Below, piece by piece: positions 18,167 to 26,193 of a stretch of 64,000 nt of DNA (positions within the stretch are counted from its first letter, which is position 1; each line of letters begins with the position of its first letter). Under the pieces are notes generated by a model. It saw only the letters and a program-made list of their open reading frames with translations, was not told the origin of the DNA and did no database searches. The stretch is from contig NZ_MUNR01000011.1 of the NCBI RefSeq assembly GCF_002001045.1, positions 62,001 through 126,000 on the forward strand, in the 5' to 3' direction. This DNA is from Rhodanobacter sp. C01. GTDB taxonomy: Bacteria; Pseudomonadota; Gammaproteobacteria; Xanthomonadales; Rhodanobacteraceae. The position numbers were made by a program, and so were the translations under genes.

Positions 18167-18808
18167 TTACATCACCTGGTCGCCGATCAGCACCACATCG
18201 GCCGGTCGGCGCGCAAACAGGCCCACGGTGACGATGCCGGGCAGCTGGTTGAGCTCGCTCTCCAGCGCGGCCGGATCGGCGATCTGCCAGCCGTGCACGT
18301 CGATGATCCAGTTACCGTTGTCGGTGACCACGCCGTCGCGCCATACCGGCTGGCCGCCGCGCTTGACGATCTCGCGGCCGATCAGGCTGCGCGCCATCGG
18401 GATCACCTCGATCGGTACCGGGAACTTGCCGAGCAGGTCGACCCGCTTGCTGGAGTCGATGATGCAGACGAATTTCTCGCTCGCCGCGGCGACGATCTTC
18501 TCGCGGGTCAGCGCGGCACCGCCGCCCTTGATCAGGCGCTTGTACGGGTCGCACTCGTCGGCGCCGTCGATGTAGATCGTCAGCGGGCCGGCGCTGTTGA
18601 GGTCGAGCACCGGAATGCCCAGCCGCTTCAGCTGCGCGGTGGACTGCTCCGAGCTGGATACCGCGCCCTGGATGCGATCCTTCAGGTCGGCCAGCGCCTC
18701 GATGAAGAACGCCACGGTGGAACCGGTACCGACGCCGACGATGGCGCCGTCCTCGACGTAGCGGATCGCAGCCTCACCGGCCTGGCGTTTTTCGTTCGGG
18801 TTGCTCAT
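18167..18808 (-). CDS. rpiA: Ribose-5-phosphate isomerase A
   Basis: Interconverts ribose-5-phosphate and ribulose-5-phosphate in the pentose phosphate pathway. The 213-residue protein shows [15 protein letters not shown] (phosphate loop), IDGADECDP (catalytic Asp pair), [14 protein letters not shown] with the catalytic Lys, and [13 protein letters not shown]. The start at 18808 has a GGAAC stretch upstream. It forms a leftward run with the EVE gene and fau. Confidence 0.97.
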   Translation of the reverse strand: MSNPNEKRQAGEAAIRYVEDGAIVGVGTGSTVAFFIEALADLKDRIQGAVSSSEQSTAQLKRLGIPVLDLNSAGPLTIYIDGADECDPYKRLIKGGGAALTREKIVAAASEKFVCIIDSSKRVDLLGKFPVPIEVIPMARSLIGREIVKRGGQPVWRDGVVTDNGNWIIDVHGWQIADPAALESELNQLPGIVTVGLFARRPADVVLIGDQVM

Positions 18809-18859
18809 GAGATCGGTTCCGTAAGGTGGTTTTGTGCAGGACGCGGCAGCAGGTTCTGC

Positions 18860-19312
18860 TTATTCCAGCGCGAGGATGTATGTCCAGTCGGCGGCGTCGA
18901 CCGGCATCACCGACAGCCGGTTGCCCTTGCGCAACAGTGGCATCTCGACCAGTGCATCGTGGCCCTTGAGTTCGTCCAGGCTGATCGTGCGCTTGAGTTT
19001 CTTGACGAATTTCACGTCGACCAGCATCCAGCGCGGATTGTCGCGCGAGCTGCCCGGATCGAAGTACTTGCTCTTGGGATCGAACTGGCTGGGATCGGGG
19101 TATGCATCGGTGGCGACCTCGGCGATGCCGACGATGCCGGGCGTGGCGCAGTTGGAGTGGTAGAAGAACACCTTGTCGCCGGGACGCATGCCGTCGCGCA
19201 TGTAGTTGCGCGCCTGGTAGTTGCGCACGCCGTCCCAGGCTTCGCGCTTTTTGCGCTTCAGGTCGTCGATAGAGAACGCATCGGGCTCGGATTTCATCAG
19301 CCAGTGGTTCAT
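18860..19312 (-). CDS. EVE-domain protein
   Basis: A 150-residue PUA-like EVE-domain protein, related to human THYN1. It shows HWLMKSEPDAFSIDDL, WDGVRNYQARNYMR, DKVFFYHSNC and the GIVGIAEV core. EVE domains bind modified bases such as 5-methylcytosine derivatives in DNA, but the bacterial stand-alone protein's role is not settled. The ATG overlaps the fau stop (ATGA), so it is translated from the fau transcript. Confidence 0.9.
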   Translation of the reverse strand: MNHWLMKSEPDAFSIDDLKRKKREAWDGVRNYQARNYMRDGMRPGDKVFFYHSNCATPGIVGIAEVATDAYPDPSQFDPKSKYFDPGSSRDNPRWMLVDVKFVKKLKRTISLDELKGHDALVEMPLLRKGNRLSVMPVDAADWTYILALE

Positions 19313-19929
19313 GGTTTGGTCTCACTGTTTTGACGGGCGAGGGTGCAGTCGATCAGTTCGCGTTCGGTGGCGACGAAATCGAGCGGGACGTCCCAGGCTT
19401 CTTCTTCGACTTGCGGCAATTCCTGGAACGCGTAGGCGATACCGACCAGCAGCGGCTCGGTCGGGCGCACCTGCTCGTTGAGAAACGCGAAGCTGCGGTC
19501 GTAATAGCCACCGCCGTGGCCGAGCCGGTTGCCGAGCCGGTCGAAGCCGAGCAGAGGCACCAGCACCAGATCGAGCTGAAACGGCTCCAGCAGTTCGCGT
19601 GGCGCGACCGGCTCGGGGATGCCGTAACGGTTTGGCTGCACCTCCTCGCCGGACTGCCACGGCGCGAAGCGCAGGCGCTTCCCCTTGCCGATCACCGGCA
19701 GCAGGAACTGCTGGCCGCGCGTGGCCAGCGGCGGGATCACCAGGTTCAGCGGCAGCTCGCCATGGCTGGCCCAGTAGCCCGCCACACGGGCATCGGTGAG
19801 GTATTCAGGCAGCTGTTCAAGGCTGCGGCGCAGGCCCTGGGCGGCGGCGATGCGCTCGGGCGGCTTGAGGGCGCGACGCTGGTCGGCCAGGCGCTGGCGA
19901 AGCTCGCGTCGTTGGGCGGTGGCGTCCAC
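19309..19929 (-). CDS. fau: 5-formyltetrahydrofolate cyclo-ligase
   Basis: Converts 5-formyl-THF to 5,10-methenyl-THF with ATP. The 206-residue protein contains the family signature LVLVPLLGFDRLGNRLGHGG followed by YYDRSF, plus the N-terminal RRELRQRLADQRRAL helix. The start is GTG 19929 with GGAG ten bases upstream. Its position just downstream of 6S RNA on the same strand repeats the ssrS-ygfA arrangement of E. coli, where the pair can be co-transcribed. Confidence 0.93.
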   Translation of the reverse strand: MDATAQRRELRQRLADQRRALKPPERIAAAQGLRRSLEQLPEYLTDARVAGYWASHGELPLNLVIPPLATRGQQFLLPVIGKGKRLRFAPWQSGEEVQPNRYGIPEPVAPRELLEPFQLDLVLVPLLGFDRLGNRLGHGGGYYDRSFAFLNEQVRPTEPLLVGIAYAFQELPQVEEEAWDVPLDFVATERELIDCTLARQNSETKP

Positions 19930-19948
19930 GTTTCGCGCGTCTCCATCG

Positions 19949-19985
19949 AAAAGCCGCCCCGTTCATCGCGGGACGAACGGGGCGG
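19949..19985 (-). terminator. Hairpin terminator/attenuator between 6S RNA and fau
   Basis: An 11-bp perfect stem CCGCCCCGTTC/GAACGGGGCGG with a 10-nt loop lies just after the predicted 6S RNA 3' end on the minus strand. It is followed by CTTTTC. The short T tract suggests partial termination, allowing some read-through into fau. Confidence 0.6.
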
Positions 19986-19994
19986 GGAATGAGT

Positions 19995-20184
19995 GGCGTC
20001 AACCGCGATGCCGCTGCCCACCAAACGACCTTGATCCAAGATGGATCAGGTGGGAGAGCTACATGGTCTCAAGGCTTTCCGCACGTGGCGGACATGCACA
20101 ACAACCGATGTGAAGCCGACCCGGGGCCGTATTTAGGAACAAGGCAAATGTAAGAGTGTGCTGGCGCACATCACAGAAAACGCC
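19995..20184 (-). ncRNA. ssrS: 6S RNA
   Basis: About 190 nt on the minus strand between zapA and fau, the conserved 6S location in gammaproteobacteria. The ends pair: GGCGT at the 5' end with ACGCC at the 3' end, then TGTGATG with CATCGCG. The 3' half contains a TTGATCCA/TGGATCAA hairpin followed by GCAGCGGCATC, resembling the E. coli 6S 3' region. 6S RNA mimics an open promoter and sequesters sigma-70 RNA polymerase in stationary phase. A TAGAAT -10 box at 20197-20192 sits correctly for a start near 20184. Ends are estimated from pairing. Confidence 0.85.
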
Positions 20185-20191
20185 GGAGATC

Positions 20192-20197
20192 ATTCTA
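20192..20197 (-). promoter_or_regulatory. -10 box of the 6S RNA promoter
   Basis: TAGAAT read leftward lies seven bases before the predicted 5' end of 6S RNA. The -35 position has no close match to TTGACA. Confidence 0.5.
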
Positions 20198-20267
20198 GGC
20201 TCTTGGCCTGAAATGCGCCACTGATGGATGTGTCGTGGTCACTCCATCGTGTCGTCTGTTCAGCGAC

Positions 20268-20573
20268 TCAGCGTTCGCTGTCGAGTGCGGCGTCCAGCTT
20301 GCGTCGCAATGTCGCAAGGCCTTCGCTGAGGCGTTGTTCCTGGCCATCGTGCTGCTTGCGCAGGGCCAGGAATTCATGGGTGACGCTGATCGCGGTCAGC
20401 ACGGCGAGGCGCTCGAAACTGGGCGCCCTGGCGTTCGCACGCAGTTCGCGCATCTTGCGGTCGAGAAAACCGGCTGCCTCGAGTAGCCCTTCGCGCTCTT
20501 CGGGTGCGCAGGCAATCAGGAATTCACGATCGATCAGCCGCAGCGCGACAGGTTCACTGACAGGTGTGTTCAT
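20268..20573 (-). CDS. zapA: Cell division protein ZapA
   Basis: A 101-residue protein that binds FtsZ and stabilises the Z ring. It has the small N-terminal domain (VALRLIDREFLIACAPEEREGL, then AAGFLDRKMRELR) and a long C-terminal coiled coil typical of ZapA. Its ATG at 20573 overlaps by one base the TGA of the upstream coiled-coil gene (TGATG), indicating coupling. The 6S RNA gene follows about 85 bp downstream. Confidence 0.92.
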   Translation of the reverse strand: MNTPVSEPVALRLIDREFLIACAPEEREGLLEAAGFLDRKMRELRANARAPSFERLAVLTAISVTHEFLALRKQHDGQEQRLSEGLATLRRKLDAALDSER

Positions 20574-20812
20574 CAACCGTTGCTCTCTAGCGATTTCAGC
20601 CGCTGGATCATGGCTTCGACGCGGCTGCGTGCCTGCTCGTTGCGCGCCAGCAGGCCTGCGCGTTCACCGGACAATTGCTCCTGGCTCTGGCGCAGGCTGC
20701 GGTTTTCCTCGGTAAGGCGCCGCACGGCATCGAGCAGCCGGTCAAGCTGCTGACTCAAGGTAGCCAGCTCCTGATGGACCTGGCCGGACTGGACGTGATC
20801 GGGCGTGCTCAT
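20573..20812 (-). CDS. Small coiled-coil protein upstream of zapA (TIGR02449/ZapB-like)
   Basis: A 79-residue protein that is almost wholly a heptad-patterned coiled coil (QELATLSQQLDRLLDAVRRL, continuing through a SLESNG end). This fits the TIGR02449 family that pairs with zapA in gammaproteobacteria and resembles ZapB, a Z-ring accessory factor. The start is ATG 20812; a longer open frame to 21145 overlaps the divergent ygfB gene and is not credible. It is coupled to zapA. Confidence 0.8.
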   Translation of the reverse strand: MSTPDHVQSGQVHQELATLSQQLDRLLDAVRRLTEENRSLRQSQEQLSGERAGLLARNEQARSRVEAMIQRLKSLESNG

Positions 20813-20923
20813 GCACGAAACTATAACAGGACGCCGACGGAAGTCAGCCGGTCGGTGACATGGTCGGGTGAGAGGCATGGTGGCTGCATTAAACTGGCGG
20901 ACATTCCTTGAAGGAGCACCGCC

Positions 20924-21487
20924 ATGACGGCTACCGGGCCTGTCGGCCACGACGATATCGATGCGCTGATCATGCGCTTGCAGCTGGGTACCGAGGCCAG
21001 CGAACTGCATGGTTCGCTGTGCGGCTATCTGGCCGGCGGCGGCTCCCTGCACGGGACCTCCGTGCTGGCCGCGCTGCAGCTCGACGGCGAGGTCACCGAG
21101 CCGTCGGCGAGCGACGAGGCGCTGCTGGAGCGCCTCGCCCGGCAATGCGCGACCGAGCTGGCTGATCCCGAGCTCGGCTTCGAGCCGCTGCTGCCGGAGG
21201 ATGATCGCCCGCTGGCCGAACGGGCCGAGGCGATGGTCGACTGGTGCCGGGGGTTTCTCGGCGGCTTCGGCCTGGCTGGCACATCAGCACATGCGCAACT
21301 GTCGGAGGAGGCACAGGAGATCCTGCGTGACCTGGGCACCATTGCCGGCTCGTCGTTCGACTTCGGCAGCGAAGAGGAAGATGAGGATTCGCTGATCGAG
21401 GTGCAGGAGTTCGTGCGGGTCGGTGCCATGCTGCTGCATACGGAATGTACCGCGCATGATGGGTCTGCCAGCGACACCGTGCATTGA
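20924..21487 (+). CDS. ygfB: YgfB/UPF0149 family protein
   Basis: A 187-residue acidic helical protein of the UPF0149/YecA family. It has ELHGSLCGYLAGGG near the start, MVDWCRGFLGGFGLAG in the middle, and an acidic EEEDEDSLIEVQEFVRVGAML C-terminus. A good AAGGAG site precedes ATG 20924. Its stop overlaps the pepP start, the classic ygfB-pepP pair. In Pseudomonas aeruginosa YgfB modulates gene expression linked to beta-lactam response; the role here is unknown. Confidence 0.9.
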   Translation: MTATGPVGHDDIDALIMRLQLGTEASELHGSLCGYLAGGGSLHGTSVLAALQLDGEVTEPSASDEALLERLARQCATELADPELGFEPLLPEDDRPLAERAEAMVDWCRGFLGGFGLAGTSAHAQLSEEAQEILRDLGTIAGSSFDFGSEEEDEDSLIEVQEFVRVGAMLLHTECTAHDGSASDTVH

Positions 21488-22824
21488 TTCCGACCGCACT
21501 CGGGCTGGCTGCGCTGGCGATCGCGCCGGACGAGTTCGCGCGTCGCCGGCGTCAGCTGATGCAGATGGCTGGCGAGGACGCAGTGGTGCTGATCGCTGCG
21601 GCGACCGAGCGCATGCGCAATGCCGACGCGGCGTGGCCGTATCGACAGGACTCGGACTTCCACTATCTCGGTGGTTTTCCCGAAGCCGATGCGGTGCTGG
21701 CGCTGCTGCCTGGCCGCAAGCACGGTGAGGCGGTGCTGTTTTGCCGTGAACGTGATCCAGCACGAGAACGCTGGCACGGCCAGACGATCGGTACCGAACG
21801 CGCGGTGGCCGAATACGGCATGGATGACGCGTTCCCGATCGAGGACATCGACGACATCCTGCCCGGGATGATCGAGGGCCGCGGTCGCGTTTACTGCCAC
21901 TTCGGTCGTGAACCGGAATTCGATGCACAGCTGCTTGGGTGGATGCGCAAGCTGCGCCAGTTGCGTGGCGGCGGCGTGGTGCCGAAGGAGTTCGTCGCGC
22001 TGGGGCATCTGCTGCACGATCTGCGACTGTACAAATCGCGCGCCGAACTGAAGCTGATGCGCGCGTCCGCCGCGATCGCGGTCGAGGCGCATCTGGCAGC
22101 ACTGCAGGCGGCCACACCCGGGCGCCATGAATACGAGGTCGAGGCCGAATTGCTGCGGGTGATGCGCGGCCGCGGCGCGGTGCCGGCGTTTGCGCCGATC
22201 GTTGCCAGCGGCGCGAATGCCTGTGTGATGCATTACCAGGCCAATCGCGCGTTGCTCAGGGACGGTGATCTGCTGCTGATCGATGCCGGTGCCGAGCTGG
22301 ACTGCTATGCGTCCGACATCAGCCGCACGTTTCCGGTGAAAGGACGCTACAGTCGCGAGCAGCGCGCGTTGTATGACGTCGTGTTGACCGCGCAGCTGGC
22401 GGCGATCGACGAGGTGCGGCCCGGTCGCCCATTCAGTGCCGCGCACACGGCGGCGGTGCGGGTGCTGGCCGAAGGCCTGTGCCAGCTTGGCCTGCTCAGG
22501 GGCGATGCCGACACGGTGATCGCCGAAGGCAGCTACCAGCGTTTCTTTCCAGCCAAGACCGGTCACTGGCTCGGGCTGGACGTGCATGATGTCGGTGATT
22601 ACCGTGTCGACGGCGAGTCGCGCCTGCTCGAACCGGACATGGTGCTGACGGTGGAACCGGGCCTGTATGTGGCGCCGGACGATCGAAGCGTGGCCGAGCG
22701 CTGGCGCGGCATCGGCATCCGCATCGAGGACGATGTGGCGGTGACTCGCGACGGCAACGAGGTACTCACCGAAGCGATGCCGAAACAGGCCGAAGCGATC
22801 GAGGCGCTGCTGGCCGCGCGCTAG
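21484..22824 (+). CDS. pepP: Xaa-Pro aminopeptidase (aminopeptidase P)
   Basis: A 446-residue M24B metallopeptidase that removes N-terminal residues before proline. The N-terminal domain holds WPYRQDSDFHYLGGF. The pita-bread domain supplies the dinuclear metal ligands: LLIDAGAELDCYASDISRTF (two Asp), HWLGLDVHDVGDY (His), LTVEPGLY (Glu) and GIGIRIEDDV (Glu). The start is TTG 21484, overlapping the ygfB stop (TTGA). Its TAG stop shares the palindrome CTAG with the stop of convergent cydX. The usual downstream ubiH and ubiI genes are absent. Confidence 0.94.
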   Translation: MIPTALGLAALAIAPDEFARRRRQLMQMAGEDAVVLIAAATERMRNADAAWPYRQDSDFHYLGGFPEADAVLALLPGRKHGEAVLFCRERDPARERWHGQTIGTERAVAEYGMDDAFPIEDIDDILPGMIEGRGRVYCHFGREPEFDAQLLGWMRKLRQLRGGGVVPKEFVALGHLLHDLRLYKSRAELKLMRASAAIAVEAHLAALQAATPGRHEYEVEAELLRVMRGRGAVPAFAPIVASGANACVMHYQANRALLRDGDLLLIDAGAELDCYASDISRTFPVKGRYSREQRALYDVVLTAQLAAIDEVRPGRPFSAAHTAAVRVLAEGLCQLGLLRGDADTVIAEGSYQRFFPAKTGHWLGLDVHDVGDYRVDGESRLLEPDMVLTVEPGLYVAPDDRSVAERWRGIGIRIEDDVAVTRDGNEVLTEAMPKQAEAIEALLAAR

Positions 22825-22961
22825 CTCAGCTCATCCGGCAACTCGGCATCGCCGCGTTGCCGATTCGCCTCATCGGTGGCATGCACCTCGTACCACATCG
22901 CATTGAGGATGGCGAAGGCACAGGCCAGTCCCAATCCAAGAATCCAAGAGAAATACCACAT
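22821..22961 (-). CDS. cydX: Cytochrome bd oxidase small subunit CydX
   Basis: A 46-residue single-helix protein, too short for most gene finders. It begins MWYFSWILGLGLACAFAILN followed by AMWYE, almost the textbook CydX signature, with a charged C-terminal tail. CydX packs against CydA and stabilises the haems of bd-I oxidase. A GGAGG site lies eight bases before ATG 22961. It is the last gene of the cyd operon, 79 bp after cydB with a REP-like hairpin between, and its stop overlaps the convergent pepP stop. Confidence 0.93.
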   Translation of the reverse strand: MWYFSWILGLGLACAFAILNAMWYEVHATDEANRQRGDAELPDELS

Positions 22962-22990
22962 GTCAGCAAACCTCCAATCGTGCCAGCTGT

Positions 22991-23013
22991 TGTAGGAGCG
23001 GCTTCAGCCGCGA
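22991..23013. repeat. REP-like hairpin (GTAGGAGCGGCTTCAGCCGCGA type) between cydB and cydX
   Basis: A short dispersed-type palindrome with a GCGGCT-TC-AGCCGC stem preceded by TGTAGGAGC. It shares the GTAGGAGCG core with the repeats at 12995-13067 and 45131-45152. Its location inside the cyd operon could stabilise the upstream cydB message, which is inference. Confidence 0.65.
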
Positions 23014-23040
23014 TTCCCCAGTCATACGAGTTGTGACAAT

Positions 23041-24171
23041 TCAATAGCCACCGTGCACCTTGCGCACCTGTTCCAGGGTGACGCGTCCGCGCATCACGCG
23101 GTACACCCAGCTGGTATAGAGCATCACGATTGGCAGCAACACGGCAGTGACGATCAGCATCAGCTGCAAGGTGCCGTGGCTGGAGGAAGCGTCCCACACG
23201 GTGAGGCTGGAACGCGGATCGAGGCTGGACGGCAGCAGGAACGGGAACAGCGCGAAGCCGGCCGACGCGATCGTGCTGCCCACCATCAGGCTGCTGGCGA
23301 TGAAGCCGGCAACGCTGCGCCGGCCGATCAACGCCTGTACGCCGACAGCCGAAACCAGCGCCAGCACCGGCGCGATCCAGAACCACGGATAGAGCATGTA
23401 GCTGGCAAACCAGCTGCCGCCGACGGCCACCTGCTTGCACAGCGGGTTGGAGGCACCGTCGGTCAGCGCCGGGCCGGCGATCGCGTAGCCGGGAAGGTCA
23501 TAAGCCACCCACACGCCGGCCAGCACGTAGAGGACGGCATAGATCAGCGTCATCCAGCGGGAGATCTTCACCGCGCGCGCCGCGATCGCGTGGTCGGCCT
23601 TCAACGCCGCCCAGCAGGCGCCGTGCGCCAGCAGCATGCTCAGCGAGACCAGACCGCACAGCAGCGCGAATGGATGCAATAGCTCGAAGAAACCGCCATG
23701 CCAGCTCATGCGCAGGTCGTCGTCGAACTGGAACGGCACGCCGAGGAACAGGTTGCCGAATGCGACACCCGCAATCAGCATGACGACCACGCCGGAGCCG
23801 GTGAGCACCCAGTCCCACAACGATGCCCAGCGCGGGTCGTGGATCTTGCCGCGGAAATTGAAGCCGACCGGGCGCAGGATGAAGGCCAGCAGCACCAGCG
23901 CGATTGCCAGATACATGCCTGAAAACGACACCGCATAAAGCATCGGCCACGCCGCGAACGTCGCACCGCCGGCCAGGATGAACCACACCTGGTTGCCTTC
24001 CCAGGTCGGCTCGATGCCTTCCAGCAGCACCAGCCGTTCCTCGTTGTCGCGACCCAGGACCTTGAGCAGGCCGGCGACGCCGAAATCGAAGCCGTCCATG
24101 ATCGCGAAGCCGATCAGCAGGGTGCCGAGCAGCGCCCACCAGATCACCCGCAGCGTGGTGTAGTCGAGCAT
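23041..24171 (-). CDS. cydB: Cytochrome bd ubiquinol oxidase subunit II
   Basis: A 376-residue membrane protein, eight to nine helices, the haem-free partner of CydA. It begins [21 protein letters not shown] and shows [29 protein letters not shown], and the [11 protein letters not shown] end typical of CydB. It starts 10 bp after the cydA stop. The bd oxidase is a high-affinity, NO- and peroxide-tolerant terminal oxidase, fitting with the NO reductase at the left of the window. Confidence 0.96.
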   Translation of the reverse strand: MLDYTTLRVIWWALLGTLLIGFAIMDGFDFGVAGLLKVLGRDNEERLVLLEGIEPTWEGNQVWFILAGGATFAAWPMLYAVSFSGMYLAIALVLLAFILRPVGFNFRGKIHDPRWASLWDWVLTGSGVVVMLIAGVAFGNLFLGVPFQFDDDLRMSWHGGFFELLHPFALLCGLVSLSMLLAHGACWAALKADHAIAARAVKISRWMTLIYAVLYVLAGVWVAYDLPGYAIAGPALTDGASNPLCKQVAVGGSWFASYMLYPWFWIAPVLALVSAVGVQALIGRRSVAGFIASSLMVGSTIASAGFALFPFLLPSSLDPRSSLTVWDASSSHGTLQLMLIVTAVLLPIVMLYTSWVYRVMRGRVTLEQVRKVHGGY

Positions 24172-24181
24172 GGTGGTGTCC

Positions 24182-25747
24182 TCAATGGGCGGTAACGGTG
24201 GGTGGGACGATGGGCGGCCAGATGCCCAGGCCGTCCGGCCCCTTGCGGATGAATTTCCGAATCAGCATCACGTCGACGATCGCCAGTGCGGTGTAAAACA
24301 GCACGAAGCCGCCCAGCGAAGTGAGTACCTGACCGGCACTGACCGAGGACACGCCGAGCGCGGTCGGCAAGACACCTTCAATCGCCCACGGCTGGCGGCC
24401 GTATTCGGCGACGATCCAGCCCAGCTCGACCGCCAGCCATGGCAGCGGCAGGCTCCACAGCGCCAAGCGCAGATACCAGCGCTGGCTGTCCAGCTGGCGC
24501 TTGCTCGCCTTCCAGAACGAGAACGCGAACAGCGCGATGAAATAGAAACCGCAGCCGACCATGATGCGGAACGACCAGAACAACACCGGCACATTCGGGA
24601 TGGTGCTGTCGGCCGCCTGCTGGATATCCGCTAACGTCGCCTGTCGCGGGTCGTCGACGTACTTCTTCAGCAGCAGGGCGTAGCCCAGGTCCTGATCATG
24701 AGCGGCGAGAGTGGCCTTGGCCTGCGCGTTGTCCTTGTCCTGGCGCAGCATCAGCATCGCGTCGTAGGCCTGGATGCCGTTGCCGATACGGTCTTTGGCG
24801 GTATCCACCAGCTCTGCGATACCGGGCATCGTCTGGTCGGTCGAATGGGTGCCGATCAGGCCCATCACCCAGGGAATCTTCACCGCAAAGTGGGTAGTGC
24901 GTTGCTGCACGTCAGGGATGCCGACCAGGGTGAACGACGCCGGCGCCGGCTCGGTGTGCCACATCGCCTCGATCGCGGCCATCTTCATCTTCTGGTTCAG
25001 CGACACGGTGTAGCCGGATGCGTCGCCCAGCACCACCACCGACAGCGCCGCCGCCAGGCCGAAACTCGCTGCCACCGTCATCGAGCGTTTGGCGAAATCC
25101 ACGTTGCGCCCACGCAGCAGATACCAGGCGCTGATTGACAGCACGAACATCGCGCCCATCACGTAGCCGGCGCTCACCGTGTGCACGAACTTGTCCTGCG
25201 CCACCGGGTTGAACAGCACATCGGAGAACGAGGTCACTTCCATCCGCATCGTCTGTGGGTTGAATGCTGCGCCGACCGGATGCTGCATCCACGCGTTCGC
25301 GACCAGGATCCACAGCGCCGATAGGCTGGTGCCCAGTGCGAGGAACCAGGTCACCAGCAGATGCTTGATCCGCGAGATGCGCTCCCAGCCCATGAAGAAC
25401 ACGCCGACCAGGGTCGCTTCGAGGAAGAACGCCATCAGCCCTTCGATCGCCAGAGGCGCACCAAACACGTCGCCGACGTAATGCGAGTAGTACGCCCAGT
25501 TCATGCCGAACTGGAACTCCATCGTCACGCCGGTGGCCACGCCCATCGCGAAGTTGATGCCGAACAGCACGCCCCAGAACTGCACCATGCGCTTCCACAC
25601 CTCGCGCCCGGTCATCACGTAGATGCTCTCCATGATGGCGAGCATCCACACCAGGCCCAGCGTCAGCGGCACGAACAGGAAGTGGTACAGCGCGGTCAGC
25701 GCGAACTGCAGGCGCGACAGCGTGACGACATCGGTATCGATGATCAT
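24182..25747 (-). CDS. cydA: Cytochrome bd ubiquinol oxidase subunit I
   Basis: A 521-residue subunit carrying haems b558, b595 and d. Visible haem ligands are the His in [13 protein letters not shown], the His in [13 protein letters not shown] and the Met in FRIMVGCG. The quinol-binding Q loop is long, as in E. coli CydA (522 residues), so this is the L subfamily. The ATG at 25747 overlaps the cydP stop (ATGA); the open frame continues upstream to 25846 but that extension lies over cydP. Confidence 0.97.
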   Translation of the reverse strand: MIIDTDVVTLSRLQFALTALYHFLFVPLTLGLVWMLAIMESIYVMTGREVWKRMVQFWGVLFGINFAMGVATGVTMEFQFGMNWAYYSHYVGDVFGAPLAIEGLMAFFLEATLVGVFFMGWERISRIKHLLVTWFLALGTSLSALWILVANAWMQHPVGAAFNPQTMRMEVTSFSDVLFNPVAQDKFVHTVSAGYVMGAMFVLSISAWYLLRGRNVDFAKRSMTVAASFGLAAALSVVVLGDASGYTVSLNQKMKMAAIEAMWHTEPAPASFTLVGIPDVQQRTTHFAVKIPWVMGLIGTHSTDQTMPGIAELVDTAKDRIGNGIQAYDAMLMLRQDKDNAQAKATLAAHDQDLGYALLLKKYVDDPRQATLADIQQAADSTIPNVPVLFWSFRIMVGCGFYFIALFAFSFWKASKRQLDSQRWYLRLALWSLPLPWLAVELGWIVAEYGRQPWAIEGVLPTALGVSSVSAGQVLTSLGGFVLFYTALAIVDVMLIRKFIRKGPDGLGIWPPIVPPTVTAH

Positions 25748-25965
25748 GGGTGACCTGCATATGGTGTTTGCGCGGTGGGTGCCAGCCGGTGCGCGATCGC
25801 GTCCGGACTGGTGTCGGGTTTCGGTTGCGGTGCGAACGCCACCCACCAGATCAGCATCAGCAAGGCGATCTTCAGTGCAATGACGCCAAACAGCTCCAGC
25901 GTTAGCCGGGGTAACGGGCGGCGCGGCAGAACGTGGCGATCCGGTTCGATAGACGATATGGACAT
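25744..25965 (-). CDS. cydP: Putative small subunit CydP of cytochrome bd oxidase
   Basis: A 73-residue protein with one transmembrane helix (ELFGVIALKIALLMLIWWVA followed by FAPQPKPD) and a basic, cytoplasmic N-terminus. Small proteins with a helix ending IWW and a proline-rich tail are encoded directly upstream of cydA in Xanthomonadales and Burkholderiales and are named CydP. It overlaps cydA by ATGA, so production is coupled to CydA. A role as an accessory subunit is inferred from position. Confidence 0.8.
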   Translation of the reverse strand: MSISSIEPDRHVLPRRPLPRLTLELFGVIALKIALLMLIWWVAFAPQPKPDTSPDAIAHRLAPTAQTPYAGHP

Positions 25966-26004
25966 GCGGCGACCCCGTGCATCACATGTTTACCGAGAAT
26001 ACGC

Positions 26005-26193
26005 TCAGCTTGCGTCACTGTCGTGCGCAGTAATGCCGCAGCCTGCGTCAATCTGCGCAATCCCGCGACGCAGCCCATGCCAGACGGCCTGGTCGGATGC
26101 ATGGCCGACCCGCACCAGCAGCGTGTCCTCGCCTACCTGAAGTAGTGGCTCGTCGGTCAGGAGGATCGTTGATCCTGAGGTCGCCAGGCCCGG
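26005..26193 (-). CDS. Possible small protein between the prolidase gene and cydP
   Basis: Directly after the prolidase TGA the same frame stays open for 62 codons with GC-rich third positions and a coding look (VGEDTLLVRVGHASDQAVWH). No ATG is present; a GTG inside would give about 36 residues and no ribosome site is obvious. It matches no family I recognise. It could be a small gene, a read-through extension, or the decayed tail of a former gene. Confidence 0.25.
   Translation of the reverse strand, partial: PGLATSGSTILLTDEPLLQVGEDTLLVRVGHASDQAVWHGLRRGIAQIDAGCGITAHDSDAS

Noticed and set aside
20813-21145. Long N-terminal extension of the ZapB-like gene
   Set aside because: It would overlap the divergent ygfB coding region; the ATG at 20812 gives the usual short coiled-coil protein.
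25748-25846. N-terminal extension of cydA
   Set aside because: Lies over cydP; the ATG at 25747 overlaps the cydP stop and matches the CydA family start.
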